Positions 16,232 through 24,676 of a stretch of DNA of 64,000 nucleotides are shown in pieces; positions within the stretch are counted from its first letter, which is position 1; each line of letters starts with the position of its first letter. Made by a program: the position numbers and the translations under genes. This DNA is from Clostridium sp. AF15-31 (lineage in GTDB: Bacteria > Bacillota > Clostridia > Lachnospirales > Lachnospiraceae). The DNA is taken from contig NZ_QTXL01000004.1 in NCBI RefSeq assembly GCF_003461625.1, forward strand, positions 263,813 to 327,812, in the 5' to 3' direction. The notes beneath the pieces were generated by a model. It made no database searches, had not been told where the DNA came from, and saw nothing but the letters and a program-made list of their open reading frames with translations.

Positions 16232-16289
16232 CCAACTAAATTATTTTTAAGTTATTGGTATTGACATGAGAATAAATATATGCTATTTT
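16232..16289 (+). promoter_or_regulatory. cas operon promoter and predicted Cascade target site
   Basis: TTGACA (16261-16266), 17 nt and an extended -10 TGC-TATTTT (16284-16289) form the promoter 41 bp before cas6. Just upstream, CCA (16232-16234) is followed by ACTAAATTATTTTTAAGTTA (from 16235), the site matched by the pseudo-spacer through 16256. AATACCAA and TTGGTATT also make an inverted repeat that reaches the -35 box. Binding of Cascade with a full R-loop of about 35 nt would cover the -35 element. Confidence 0.7.
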
Positions 16290-16329
16290 GATAATACAAA
16301 GAAAAATAAATTAACAAGGAGGTGAAAAA

Positions 16330-17052
16330 ATGTATCAGATTAAGCTTTGTTTTAAATTGGAATACTCGTTTCTTCCGAAAGAGATGGATCGATTGTTTAC
16401 AAGTTTTTTAAAGGCGGCGACGAAGAATATTTCCAAAGATTTGTATCAGCGTTTATATGATAAGAGCAGATCAATCATGAAGACGTTTACTTATTCGTAT
16501 TATTTGCCTGGAGCTAAGTTTACAGCTGATAAGATACTTCTTGATAAGGACGAATTCATGGTATTTTTTACGGATGCTGATGATAAGGAATTTTTATATT
16601 TGTTTAATGCGTTTCAGACTATGAAATTCAGACATTATTCGATGAATAAAAATTCCATGCAATTAATGTCTGTGTATATTCAGAATATAAATGATATTAC
16701 AGACGATGAAATCATCATAAAAATGCAGAGCCCATTATTGGCAAGATATCATGATAATGATACGAATTCAGATACTTATTATACGTTTGATAAGAATGAG
16801 TTTGCAGACGTTGTGAAAGAGAATGTTAAGATCTTTATTGAAAGAATGAATATTTCGGTTGAGACAGATGATTTTTCTATTCAGGCAATCAAAGGGAAAA
16901 AGGTTGTAATACCAGTGTTTGGAAGAAATACAGATGCGTCGCTTGGCATTTTCAAATTGAAAGGTTCTGTTGCTTTATTAAATGTTTTGCAGAGATCCGG
17001 AATTGGAGCGCGCAGGTCGACGGGAAATGGAAAGTTTGAAGTATTAGGTTAG
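16330..17052 (+). CDS. cas6: CRISPR-associated endoribonuclease Cas6
   Basis: Cas6 cuts the pre-crRNA within each repeat and leaves the 8-nt 5' handle. The 240-residue protein starts YQIKLCFKLEYSFLPKEMDR, contains ELYQRLYD-like helix residues (DLYQRLYDKS) and ends with the glycine-rich loop GIGARRSTGNGKFEVL that defines the family. A likely catalytic His lies in the MKFRHYSMNK stretch or near it; I cannot assign it firmly. AAGGAGG precedes the ATG. It is the first gene of the cas operon, 21 bp before cas8b. Confidence 0.95.
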   Translation: MYQIKLCFKLEYSFLPKEMDRLFTSFLKAATKNISKDLYQRLYDKSRSIMKTFTYSYYLPGAKFTADKILLDKDEFMVFFTDADDKEFLYLFNAFQTMKFRHYSMNKNSMQLMSVYIQNINDITDDEIIIKMQSPLLARYHDNDTNSDTYYTFDKNEFADVVKENVKIFIERMNISVETDDFSIQAIKGKKVVIPVFGRNTDASLGIFKLKGSVALLNVLQRSGIGARRSTGNGKFEVLG

Positions 17053-17072
17053 AAGAAAGGAGGATTATAAGT

Positions 17073-18755
17073 TTGGGTAGAATCTATATACCAATGGGTG
17101 ATTTTCTGAAAAATGCGGGAATCGTAGGTATGCATTATATACTGGACGAAATTGCTGATGCATCGGAAGATTTGGATTATGGCTATACGGAGGATAATCA
17201 GCAATTATGGCTTGATACAGATTTCTGTCAGAAAACGGACTGGACGGATTTATACTTCCGTGGGATCACGACATATTACAGGTCACATAGTGTATATCAA
17301 ACAATATTGGATAAGATTAAGAATTTGTTAGCTGTACTGGATTTGCCGGAATGGGATGGTAAAAAGTGGAAAGATGATATCAAATTCATTAACGATAAAC
17401 TTTTGTCTAACAGTTATAAATCGGGCATTGCCAGTATAAAGGATGAGGTTGATACCACAGAAGCATATGAGCTGCTTAAGGCGGTAAAACTGAAAGAATC
17501 TATGGAACCGGAACTGTTGCGGGATCGATTGGTTCAGTTACATGAATTTCTTATTCAGCCCATTTGTGCAGAAACCTTGATCATGAAAAGTGCTATATAC
17601 AATTACATCAATCGTTTCTGGGATGGAAAATGTTTTCTATTACGTGCAAATGCAGCGAAAAATATGCGAGAGGTTTTTGAAAATGATTTTTCAGAACCAT
17701 TTCGGACTTATATAGCAATTGATCAAAAGAAGGCAAAGGAGATATGCATTGATTGTAGTGCAATGATTGATTCGAAGACGAAAGTATCACTTGCATTTAT
17801 GAAGGATCAGGCAGATGATCTGGCAAGAAAACAATCAGCTTTCTGGAATTGTAAGGTAGATGCTTTCCTGTGTCCGGTGTGTGCATTTGTATATGCGTTA
17901 TCTCCGCTTGGTTTTTATCTGATGGGAAATCGATTTTTGTTTATTAATACGGATCAGAACATTCAGGAATTATTAGAAGCAAATCGTAAGGATGGCGTCA
18001 TGCAGGATGCGGAAAGGGAAGATGAAGAACGATATACTTCATGGATTTCCAGAACATTGAATCTGTTATTGAAGATGAAGACAGAAGAACTTGGTAATAT
18101 TCAGGTTATAACCAGAGGCAGAGATGAAAGCGAACGTTATACATTTGATATTATTAATAAAAATATCCTTGCAATATTAAATGATGAGAAAGTAAGGGCT
18201 GGACTTGATGTATTAAGTAAATACCCATATATAAAAAAGGGGACTGAATATATAAATATACATGAAACAGTAATATTGAATATTCTTCGGTATAGAAATC
18301 AATATCCATTATTAAATATCTTGTTAAGGCAGTCTTTGGATACAAAGACATATTTGGTAGATGCATACTGGGTATATGACATTCAGATTCGTGTAAGTTT
18401 ATTGAAGAAAGACAATGTAGATAAGAATAGGATAGGAGGTGCGATAGTGAATCGATACAAAGTTAGAGAGTGTGGATATGAATTAAGAAATAAACTGTTG
18501 GCTGCGAAAGGCACAAGCGATGATTCAAGAATCAGAGGTACTGTATATCGATTACTGAATGCAGTTGCAGTTGGAGATGTTTCTCATTTTATGGAAATTA
18601 TAATGCGTATCTATTGTTCTGTAAATCTGACAGTTCCGGATGCATTCATAGAGTGTCTGGATAATCGAGAGAAGTTTAGAGAGTATGGATATGCATTCCT
18701 TATGGGATTAGAAGGAAGTCATTATGAAAAGAAGGAGGAAAAGGTTAATGATTAG
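17073..18755 (+). CDS. cas8b: Type I-B Cascade large subunit Cas8b (Cst1-like), TTG start
   Basis: Cas8b recognises the PAM and recruits Cas3. The 560-residue product has the two CxxC pairs of the Cst1/Cas8a1-b1 group (ICIDCSAM and LCPVCAFVYALSPLGFYLMG) in the middle. The rest is weakly conserved, as is normal for large subunits. The start is TTG at 17073, 9 nt after AAGGAGG; an ATG at 17094 is a less likely alternative. Together with the DevR-like Cas7 and Cas5t-like Cas5 it places the system in the Tneap-like branch of type I-B. It overlaps cas7 by 8 bp. Confidence 0.88.
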   Translation: MGRIYIPMGDFLKNAGIVGMHYILDEIADASEDLDYGYTEDNQQLWLDTDFCQKTDWTDLYFRGITTYYRSHSVYQTILDKIKNLLAVLDLPEWDGKKWKDDIKFINDKLLSNSYKSGIASIKDEVDTTEAYELLKAVKLKESMEPELLRDRLVQLHEFLIQPICAETLIMKSAIYNYINRFWDGKCFLLRANAAKNMREVFENDFSEPFRTYIAIDQKKAKEICIDCSAMIDSKTKVSLAFMKDQADDLARKQSAFWNCKVDAFLCPVCAFVYALSPLGFYLMGNRFLFINTDQNIQELLEANRKDGVMQDAEREDEERYTSWISRTLNLLLKMKTEELGNIQVITRGRDESERYTFDIINKNILAILNDEKVRAGLDVLSKYPYIKKGTEYINIHETVILNILRYRNQYPLLNILLRQSLDTKTYLVDAYWVYDIQIRVSLLKKDNVDKNRIGGAIVNRYKVRECGYELRNKLLAAKGTSDDSRIRGTVYRLLNAVAVGDVSHFMEIIMRIYCSVNLTVPDAFIECLDNREKFREYGYAFLMGLEGSHYEKKEEKVND

Positions 18756-19626
18756 GAATGGTTTAACACTTACAATGGTATTTCTTGCAGAAAGTGCAAA
18801 TTATGGAGAGGGCGTAGGTAATATTACGACACTCAAAAAATTATCACGAGGAACATATGAGCAGTATTCTTATATATCAAGACAGGCATTAAGATACAAT
18901 ATTATTCAGCAGTTAGGCTGGGATACAACACCTGTTGATGGTAAGAGTGGAGTGGTTCAGTTTGCACCAACTGCCAATATAAAAGATTACCCGGAAATTG
19001 ACTTTTTTGGTTATATGAAGACCAGCGCAAAAGGAGAGGATAAAAAAGGCGGAGCAGATACCAGAAGTGCAGTTGTTCGACTGAGTAATGCGGTATCATT
19101 AGAGCCTTATCAGAGCGATCTGGAATTTTTAACCAATATTGGCTTGGCAAAACGTCAGGATCTTGATAATGCGATCGCACAGAGTGAGATACAGAAATCA
19201 TTTTATTCATATACGATCACGATAGATCTTGATCGTATTGGTGTGGATGGAGATCTTGAGATATCTGTAGAAGAAAAAGCAGATCGAGTAAAGAAATTCC
19301 TTGATACGATCCAGTATTTATATCGTGATATAAAGGGAAGAAGAGAGAACCTTAGTCCTGTATTTGCAATCGGTGGTCGATATATAAGAAAAAATCCGTT
19401 CTTTGAAAATAGAGTATCTTTGGAAAATGGTGCGATAAACACGAAGATGCTTGAAGAGATTATTGAAAGTGATGAGGATATAAAGAACAATACCTGTGTT
19501 GGAGTTGTGACAGGTATTTTCCAGAATGATGCAGAATTAAAAGATACATTGCATGCAAAGACCGTTGCGGATGTATTTAAACAGTTGAAAAAGGAAGTTG
19601 ATGAATATTATGGAGCGAGCAATTAG
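18748..19626 (+). CDS. cas7: Cascade backbone subunit Cas7 (Cst2/DevR family)
   Basis: Cas7 forms the filament that holds the crRNA spacer and flips out every sixth base. The 292-residue protein begins LTLTMVFLAESANYGEGVGN, then LKKLSRGTYEQYSYISRQAL and a middle segment GADTRSAVVRLSNAVSLEPY, as in the Cst2/DevR family. The ATG at 18748 has AAGGAGG 9 nt upstream and overlaps cas8b by 8 bp; the longer frame from 18724 lacks a ribosome site. Confidence 0.95.
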   Translation: MIRNGLTLTMVFLAESANYGEGVGNITTLKKLSRGTYEQYSYISRQALRYNIIQQLGWDTTPVDGKSGVVQFAPTANIKDYPEIDFFGYMKTSAKGEDKKGGADTRSAVVRLSNAVSLEPYQSDLEFLTNIGLAKRQDLDNAIAQSEIQKSFYSYTITIDLDRIGVDGDLEISVEEKADRVKKFLDTIQYLYRDIKGRRENLSPVFAIGGRYIRKNPFFENRVSLENGAINTKMLEEIIESDEDIKNNTCVGVVTGIFQNDAELKDTLHAKTVADVFKQLKKEVDEYYGASN

Positions 19627-20317
19627 AATTGATTGTTTTCAAAACCTTGCGAACTACAGAAAACCAAGTAGTTTCATTATAAAAGAATCTTATCCGTTGC
19701 CACCATATTCAACTGTTATTGGTATGATTCATGCAATTAGTGGATTTGACAGTTATCACAAGATGCAGGTAAGTATCCAGGGAGAAAACGCAGGTTCTGT
19801 ATCAGAATTATACACAAGATATTCATTCAAATTCGATACAAAGTATGAAGAAGGAAGACATCAGCTCTGTATCAAAGGTGAAGACAAAGATTATGGTGTG
19901 TTTAAGGGGATTGCACATGTAGAACTGATCTGTGATAATCGGATGGTTTTACATATTATACCTGAGGAGGAAGATTTTGATAAGATTTATCAGGCACTGA
20001 AGTGTCCGATTATTTATCCATCATTAGGGCGGTATGAAGATTTGCTGGATATTCAAAATGTAGAAATTGTTGAATTACAGAAAGTTGAATCAGCAACGAT
20101 TCGAAATAATATCTATATTCCATTTCAATCAGAACTGGATATTGGACGACGTACAAGCACGACTTACATGTTAACAAAGGAATACGAGATAACACCGCAG
20201 GGATATCGCAGATGGAAACCGGATGGTGGAAAGATAAAAGCGCATTATATGCCGAAGGATACTTCAGTAGTGAATGCATATATCGATACCTATGGGGATG
20301 TTGTTGCGTTCGCATAA
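19601..20317 (+). CDS. cas5: Cascade subunit Cas5 (Cas5t-like)
   Basis: Cas5 caps the 5' handle of the crRNA. The 238-residue protein has the N-terminal RAMP pattern AIRIDCFQNLANYRKPSSF, KESYPLPPYSTVIGMIHAI and TRYSFKFDTKYEEGRHQL, and a later IPFQSELDIGRRTSTTYML. It overlaps the cas7 end. AAGGAAG sits 3-5 nt before the ATG at 19601 and 12 nt before the ATG at 19610 (MERAIR); either could be the true start. The order cas7-cas5-cas3 is normal for type I-B. Confidence 0.93.
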   Translation: MNIMERAIRIDCFQNLANYRKPSSFIIKESYPLPPYSTVIGMIHAISGFDSYHKMQVSIQGENAGSVSELYTRYSFKFDTKYEEGRHQLCIKGEDKDYGVFKGIAHVELICDNRMVLHIIPEEEDFDKIYQALKCPIIYPSLGRYEDLLDIQNVEIVELQKVESATIRNNIYIPFQSELDIGRRTSTTYMLTKEYEITPQGYRRWKPDGGKIKAHYMPKDTSVVNAYIDTYGDVVAFA

Positions 20318-20346
20318 CAAGATAAGAGAGGGATTGACAATACGAT

Positions 20347-22716
20347 ATGGAATATTATGCAAAGTCAAATGACACCAAGAAGGAGGTTAAAAATGTAAAT
20401 GACATCAGAAACATATTGATTTATCTTTTGGACAACCAGATGGATAAATTGAATGAAAACGAGTCGAAGATGATCATTTCTTACTTGGATTCTTTGAAAC
20501 AGCAAACTGTTCAGGAGCAAAAAACTTTAAGAGAACATGAGAAGGATATTGTTAACTGTGCAGGAAAATTCTTTGAGATTTTTTATATGTATTTTACAGA
20601 AAAGGAAAAGAATCTGGTTTTAGAGGCATGCCGAGTGCATGACCTTGGAAAAGCTAATTATATTTTCCAAACAATTGTCAATCCCGGACTTGCAAGGATG
20701 GCAGAAAGTCAGATACCACATGGTTTCCTTAGTGCACTTAGTTTATCAGAGAAACAGATTAAGCAGGAAATACCTGGATGTACAGACGATGACTTTTCTA
20801 TGTTGTTGACAGCAGTCTATTATCATCATGATCGGAAGGATAGTTTTTCTGATAGAAATTTTTATGACTATTACGATAAATGGTATAAAAAATATTTGCA
20901 GGAATATTTGGGAAAAGAAGATGTGAAATTTTCTGCCGCAAATCGTAATCAACTTTTGTATTCGAATAATCCTACAATGAAATTGAGAAGTGTAGATGAG
21001 CCAACATGGTGTGAATATATGCTGATAAAGGGATTGTTGAATAAGTTTGACTGGACGGTAAGTGCAGGATATGAAGAAGCAGAATTACACAGTGACATTG
21101 CTGAGAAAAAATTATGCAGCACGATTCGCGATTACTTTTCAAATTCATTGCGTGAGTTGCAGGTTTTTATGCAGGAACATAGTGATGATAATGTTGTAGT
21201 TATAGCACCTACTGGATCGGGAAAAACAGAGGCAGCTTTATTATGGGCAAATGGTGAGAAAGGTTTTTATACATTACCGTTAAAAGTTTCTTCTAATGCC
21301 ATATATAGCAGAATAAAGGACAGGTATATGTATAAGGATGTAGCATTGCTTCATTCTGATAGCTTGAGCAGTTATTTTGATGGAACAGATGGGAAATTTA
21401 CAGATGGGAATACCAGATATGAGCAGGCAAAATTGTTCTCGTATCCACTTACTGTCTGCACGGTAGATCAATTATTTAAATTTGTTTATAAAGCCCCGGG
21501 AACTGAGATTTTTGCAGCAACACTGAAATATTCAAAATTAATTATAGACGAGATTCAGTCATATTCTCCTAAGATAGTAGCAGCATTAATTTACGGCTTG
21601 TCAGAACTAAAACAAATGGAAGGAAAATTCGCAATCATAACAGCAACATTTCCGCCGGTTTTAGAATTTTTTATGCGAAAATATCGGTTGATAAAGGATC
21701 GGGATTATATTTTTAGAGATTTTTCCGATACAATGGGAACAGACAGGCATAAGATCGCATTATTTCATGAAGAATTTGATTTTGACAGAATTGCGGAAGA
21801 TGGATACAAGAAAAAAGTTTTGGTCATATGCAATACAGTATCAAAGGCACAGAAGGTATATGAAGAATTATCCCAAAGAACAGACGAGGTATTCCTGCTT
21901 CATTCCAGATATATTCGGAAACATCGAAATCAGTTGGAAAAGATGATAATGGATTTTTCCGATAATGATGAGATGACAGGTATATGGGTAACAACCCAGA
22001 TTGTAGAAGCAAGTCTGGATATTGATTTTGATGTTCTTTATACGGAGATGTGTACGGCTGACAGTTTATTGCAAAGAATGGGACGGTGTAATAGAGCAGG
22101 AAAAAAGGATATAACCGATGCAAATGTATTAATTTATGTTAATTATTCAGGATGTATGAAGAATGGAAAAGGAATATATGACAGTGATATATATGATAGA
22201 TCTGTACGATTATTAGAGGAATATAATGGAATGCTTTTTTCCGAAAAAGATAAAGTTCAGTATATGAATAAAGTTTATGATGTAGACGCATTAAAGAATA
22301 CGGCTTACTTCCAAACGATAAAAAGAAATCTGGCTAAATTTAAATCGTTACAGCCGTTAGATTATACATCTAAGAAAGATATCGATGAGGATTTTCGTGG
22401 AATAAAAAGTATTACAGTAATCCCAGATAGAATATATCAGGAAAATCAGGAGCTGATCGAGGCAATAACGGGTGTTTTAGATACACCATATGTTGACAGT
22501 AATATACGAAGGATATTGAAAGCAAAACTGGCAGATATAACTCTTAATCTGAATCTGTATTCGGATCGGAGAAAATTAGATGGTGTGGATTTGAATTGTA
22601 TAAATGACAGATTAGATATTCACAGGACATGCTTATTATATGATTTTGATGAAATGACAGGACGGGGTATGGGCTTATCGTTAACGAAGTATGATGATGA
22701 GTGGAATTTCATATAA
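20347..22716 (+). CDS. cas3: CRISPR-associated helicase-nuclease Cas3 with N-terminal HD domain
   Basis: Cas3 unwinds and degrades target DNA after Cascade binding. The 789-residue protein has an HD nuclease domain (RVHDLGKANY with His98-Asp99, IPHGFLSAL, VYYHHDRKD) and an SF2 helicase: APTGSGKTEA near residue 289, LIIDEIQSY near 400 (a DEIQ variant of DExH), AIITATFPPV, VTTQIVEASLDIDFDVLY and LLQRMGRCNRAG. All motifs needed for activity are present. It starts 29 bp after cas5 without overlap; the ribosome site before 20347 is weak (GAGAGGG). Confidence 0.97.
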   Translation: MEYYAKSNDTKKEVKNVNDIRNILIYLLDNQMDKLNENESKMIISYLDSLKQQTVQEQKTLREHEKDIVNCAGKFFEIFYMYFTEKEKNLVLEACRVHDLGKANYIFQTIVNPGLARMAESQIPHGFLSALSLSEKQIKQEIPGCTDDDFSMLLTAVYYHHDRKDSFSDRNFYDYYDKWYKKYLQEYLGKEDVKFSAANRNQLLYSNNPTMKLRSVDEPTWCEYMLIKGLLNKFDWTVSAGYEEAELHSDIAEKKLCSTIRDYFSNSLRELQVFMQEHSDDNVVVIAPTGSGKTEAALLWANGEKGFYTLPLKVSSNAIYSRIKDRYMYKDVALLHSDSLSSYFDGTDGKFTDGNTRYEQAKLFSYPLTVCTVDQLFKFVYKAPGTEIFAATLKYSKLIIDEIQSYSPKIVAALIYGLSELKQMEGKFAIITATFPPVLEFFMRKYRLIKDRDYIFRDFSDTMGTDRHKIALFHEEFDFDRIAEDGYKKKVLVICNTVSKAQKVYEELSQRTDEVFLLHSRYIRKHRNQLEKMIMDFSDNDEMTGIWVTTQIVEASLDIDFDVLYTEMCTADSLLQRMGRCNRAGKKDITDANVLIYVNYSGCMKNGKGIYDSDIYDRSVRLLEEYNGMLFSEKDKVQYMNKVYDVDALKNTAYFQTIKRNLAKFKSLQPLDYTSKKDIDEDFRGIKSITVIPDRIYQENQELIEAITGVLDTPYVDSNIRRILKAKLADITLNLNLYSDRRKLDGVDLNCINDRLDIHRTCLLYDFDEMTGRGMGLSLTKYDDEWNFI

Positions 22717-22725
22717 GGAGGAATT

Positions 22726-23220
22726 GTGGAAAATCGAGTTACTGGTGTAATGATTTATTATTATTTTGTGTGTAAAAGAAAATTATGGTATTTCATAAAT
22801 GAAATAAACATGGAATCCGATAATGAAAATGTTATGTTGGGTAAATTACTTGATGAGAACAGTTACCGGCGTGATGATAAACACATTAATATCGATAATG
22901 TAATAAATATTGATTTTATAAAAGAGCATCAGGAATTACATGAGATAAAAAAGAGCAAGGCAATAGAAGAAGCAGGAATCTGGCAGGTTAAATATTATCT
23001 ATATTATTTGAAACAACGAGGAGTTAAGGGCTTAACGGCAAAGATTGATTATCCATTGATCAAGAAAAATATTGTTGTTGAACTGTCAGAGGATGATGAA
23101 GTACAGTTGCAGAAGATAGTTGCAGATATAGAAAAGTTAAAAATGCAGGAACAACCACCAGCATTTGAAAAACAAAAAATATGTGGAAAGTGCGCATATC
23201 ATGATTTGTGTTTTATCTAA
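22726..23220 (+). CDS. cas4: Cas4 spacer-acquisition nuclease, GTG start
   Basis: Cas4 trims prespacers and selects the PAM for Cas1-Cas2. The 164-residue RecB-like protein has the N-terminal YYYFVCKRKLWYF with the first cluster cysteine and the C-terminal KICGKCAYHDLCF with the remaining three. DYPLIKKNIVVELSEDDE lies where the QxxxY-related core is expected. The GTG at 22726 is 4 nt after AAGGAGG. It follows cas3 by 9 bp. Confidence 0.93.
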   Translation: MENRVTGVMIYYYFVCKRKLWYFINEINMESDNENVMLGKLLDENSYRRDDKHINIDNVINIDFIKEHQELHEIKKSKAIEEAGIWQVKYYLYYLKQRGVKGLTAKIDYPLIKKNIVVELSEDDEVQLQKIVADIEKLKMQEQPPAFEKQKICGKCAYHDLCFI

Positions 23221-23232
23221 CATGGAGGGATA

Positions 23233-24225
23233 ATGGGACAAAGTTTTTATATTTACAATAGTGGAGATTTAAAAAGAAAAGATAATACACTTCAATTTAT
23301 ATCTACAGGTGGAGAAAAAAGAGATATTCCGATTGAACGAATTGATGATATTTATGTCATGTCAGAAATGTCATTTAATACAACATTTTTGAGTTACATT
23401 TCTCAATATGGAATCCCGATACATTTCTTCAATTATTATAATTTTTATACAGGTAGCTTTTATCCAAAAGAAAAGCTGTTGGCAGGTCAATTATTGGTAA
23501 AACAGGTTGAACATTATACTGATTATGGCAAGAGATTGTCCATTGCAAAAAAAATTATAGAAGCGGCTGCCGATAATATTTACCGAAATCTCCGGTATTA
23601 TAACGGGCGAGGTAAGGATGTGTCTTCCTATATGTCAGAAATTGATTCGTTGAGAAAAGAATTACTCAAAACATCAACGATTCAAGAGTTAATGGGAATA
23701 GAAGGAAATATACGAAGACATTATTATGCAGCGTGGAATGTTATCATTGATCAGGAAATAGAGTTTGATAAAAGAGTTATGCATCCGCCTGATAACATGA
23801 TTAATTCGTTGATTTCTTTTGTTAATTCTCTGATTTATTCAAAGGTTCTTAGTGAGGTATATCATACACAATTGAATCCGACGATAAGTTATCTCCATGA
23901 ACCTGGTGTCAGAAGATTTTCGCTATGTCTGGATGTAGCAGAAATTTTCAAACCGTTGATAGGAGATCGACTTCTTTTTTCTTTATTAAACCGTAATCAG
24001 ATAACAGAAAAAAGTTTTACGAAGGAGTTGAACTATTTGCATTTGAATAGGGATGCATCCAGATTGATTGCACAGGAGTTGGAGAAAAAATTACAGCAGA
24101 CAATTATGCATAAAGATTTAGGTCGCCCTGTTACATATCAGTATCTGATGCGTTTAGAGTTATACAAGTTGATCAAGCATCTGATCGGTGAAAAAGAATA
24201 TGAAGGATTCAGAATATGGTGGTGA
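23233..24225 (+). CDS. cas1: CRISPR integrase Cas1 (type I-B)
   Basis: Cas1 with Cas2 inserts new spacers at the leader end. The 330-residue protein starts FYIYNSGDLKRKDNTLQF. The metal-binding triad is visible: Glu157 in GIEGNIRRHYYAAW, His222 in YLHEPGVRRFSL, and Asp234 in LCLDVAEIF. GGAGGG lies before the ATG. It starts 12 bp after cas4, and cas2 follows after 3 bp. Confidence 0.97.
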   Translation: MGQSFYIYNSGDLKRKDNTLQFISTGGEKRDIPIERIDDIYVMSEMSFNTTFLSYISQYGIPIHFFNYYNFYTGSFYPKEKLLAGQLLVKQVEHYTDYGKRLSIAKKIIEAAADNIYRNLRYYNGRGKDVSSYMSEIDSLRKELLKTSTIQELMGIEGNIRRHYYAAWNVIIDQEIEFDKRVMHPPDNMINSLISFVNSLIYSKVLSEVYHTQLNPTISYLHEPGVRRFSLCLDVAEIFKPLIGDRLLFSLLNRNQITEKSFTKELNYLHLNRDASRLIAQELEKKLQQTIMHKDLGRPVTYQYLMRLELYKLIKHLIGEKEYEGFRIWW

Positions 24226-24228
24226 AAT

Positions 24229-24507
24229 ATGTATGTAGTATTGGTATATGACATAAATAAAGAAAACAATGGACAAAAACGATGGAATCATATTTTTAAG
24301 ATTTGTAAAAGGTATTTGTCCCATATACAAAATTCTGTTTTTGAGGGAGATATCACAAAAGTACAACTTGTGAAGCTGAAACAGGAGCTGGATGAATATA
24401 TTGATCATGAATTGGATTCCGTTATTATATTTAAAAGCAGGCAGGAAAAATGGTTGAATAAAGAATTTTGGGGTAAGGAAGATGACAAAGCCAGTTTCTT
24501 TATTTGA
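24229..24507 (+). CDS. cas2: CRISPR adaptation protein Cas2
   Basis: A 92-residue ferredoxin-like protein beginning MYVVLVYDINKENNGQKRWN with the conserved Asp after the first strand, and RYLSHIQNSVFEGDITKVQL, the standard Cas2 pattern. It ends 1 bp before the leader region. The set cas4-cas1-cas2 is complete, so new spacers can in principle be gained. Confidence 0.96.
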   Translation: MYVVLVYDINKENNGQKRWNHIFKICKRYLSHIQNSVFEGDITKVQLVKLKQELDEYIDHELDSVIIFKSRQEKWLNKEFWGKEDDKASFFI

Positions 24508-24676
24508 AATTGTCGACCATAAATATTGCAAAAACTGCCGTCAGTCGACAATGTGATGAAATATAGAAAAATGGAATATACAATTAAAAAATAGAAAGTG
24601 TATTCCCAGTATTGAAGCAAGGTCGACAGAAAGAGGATATGAAAGCATTGTAAAATATTGCTTTTTTATAGTGTTG
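24508..24676 (+). promoter_or_regulatory. CRISPR leader
   Basis: 169 bp of AT-rich sequence between cas2 and the first repeat. ATTGTCGAC (24509-24517) and GTCGACAAT (24544-24552) are perfect inverted repeats, and a third GTCGAC occurs at 24622-24627. TATAGT lies 5 bp before the first repeat, but no well-spaced -35 is seen. Perfect repeats at this end and degenerate repeats at the far end show that this is the side where spacers are added. Confidence 0.85.

Noticed and set aside
24648..24672. Promoter TTGTAA / TATAGT directly before the first CRISPR repeat
   Set aside because: The spacing is only 13 bp, too short to be trusted.
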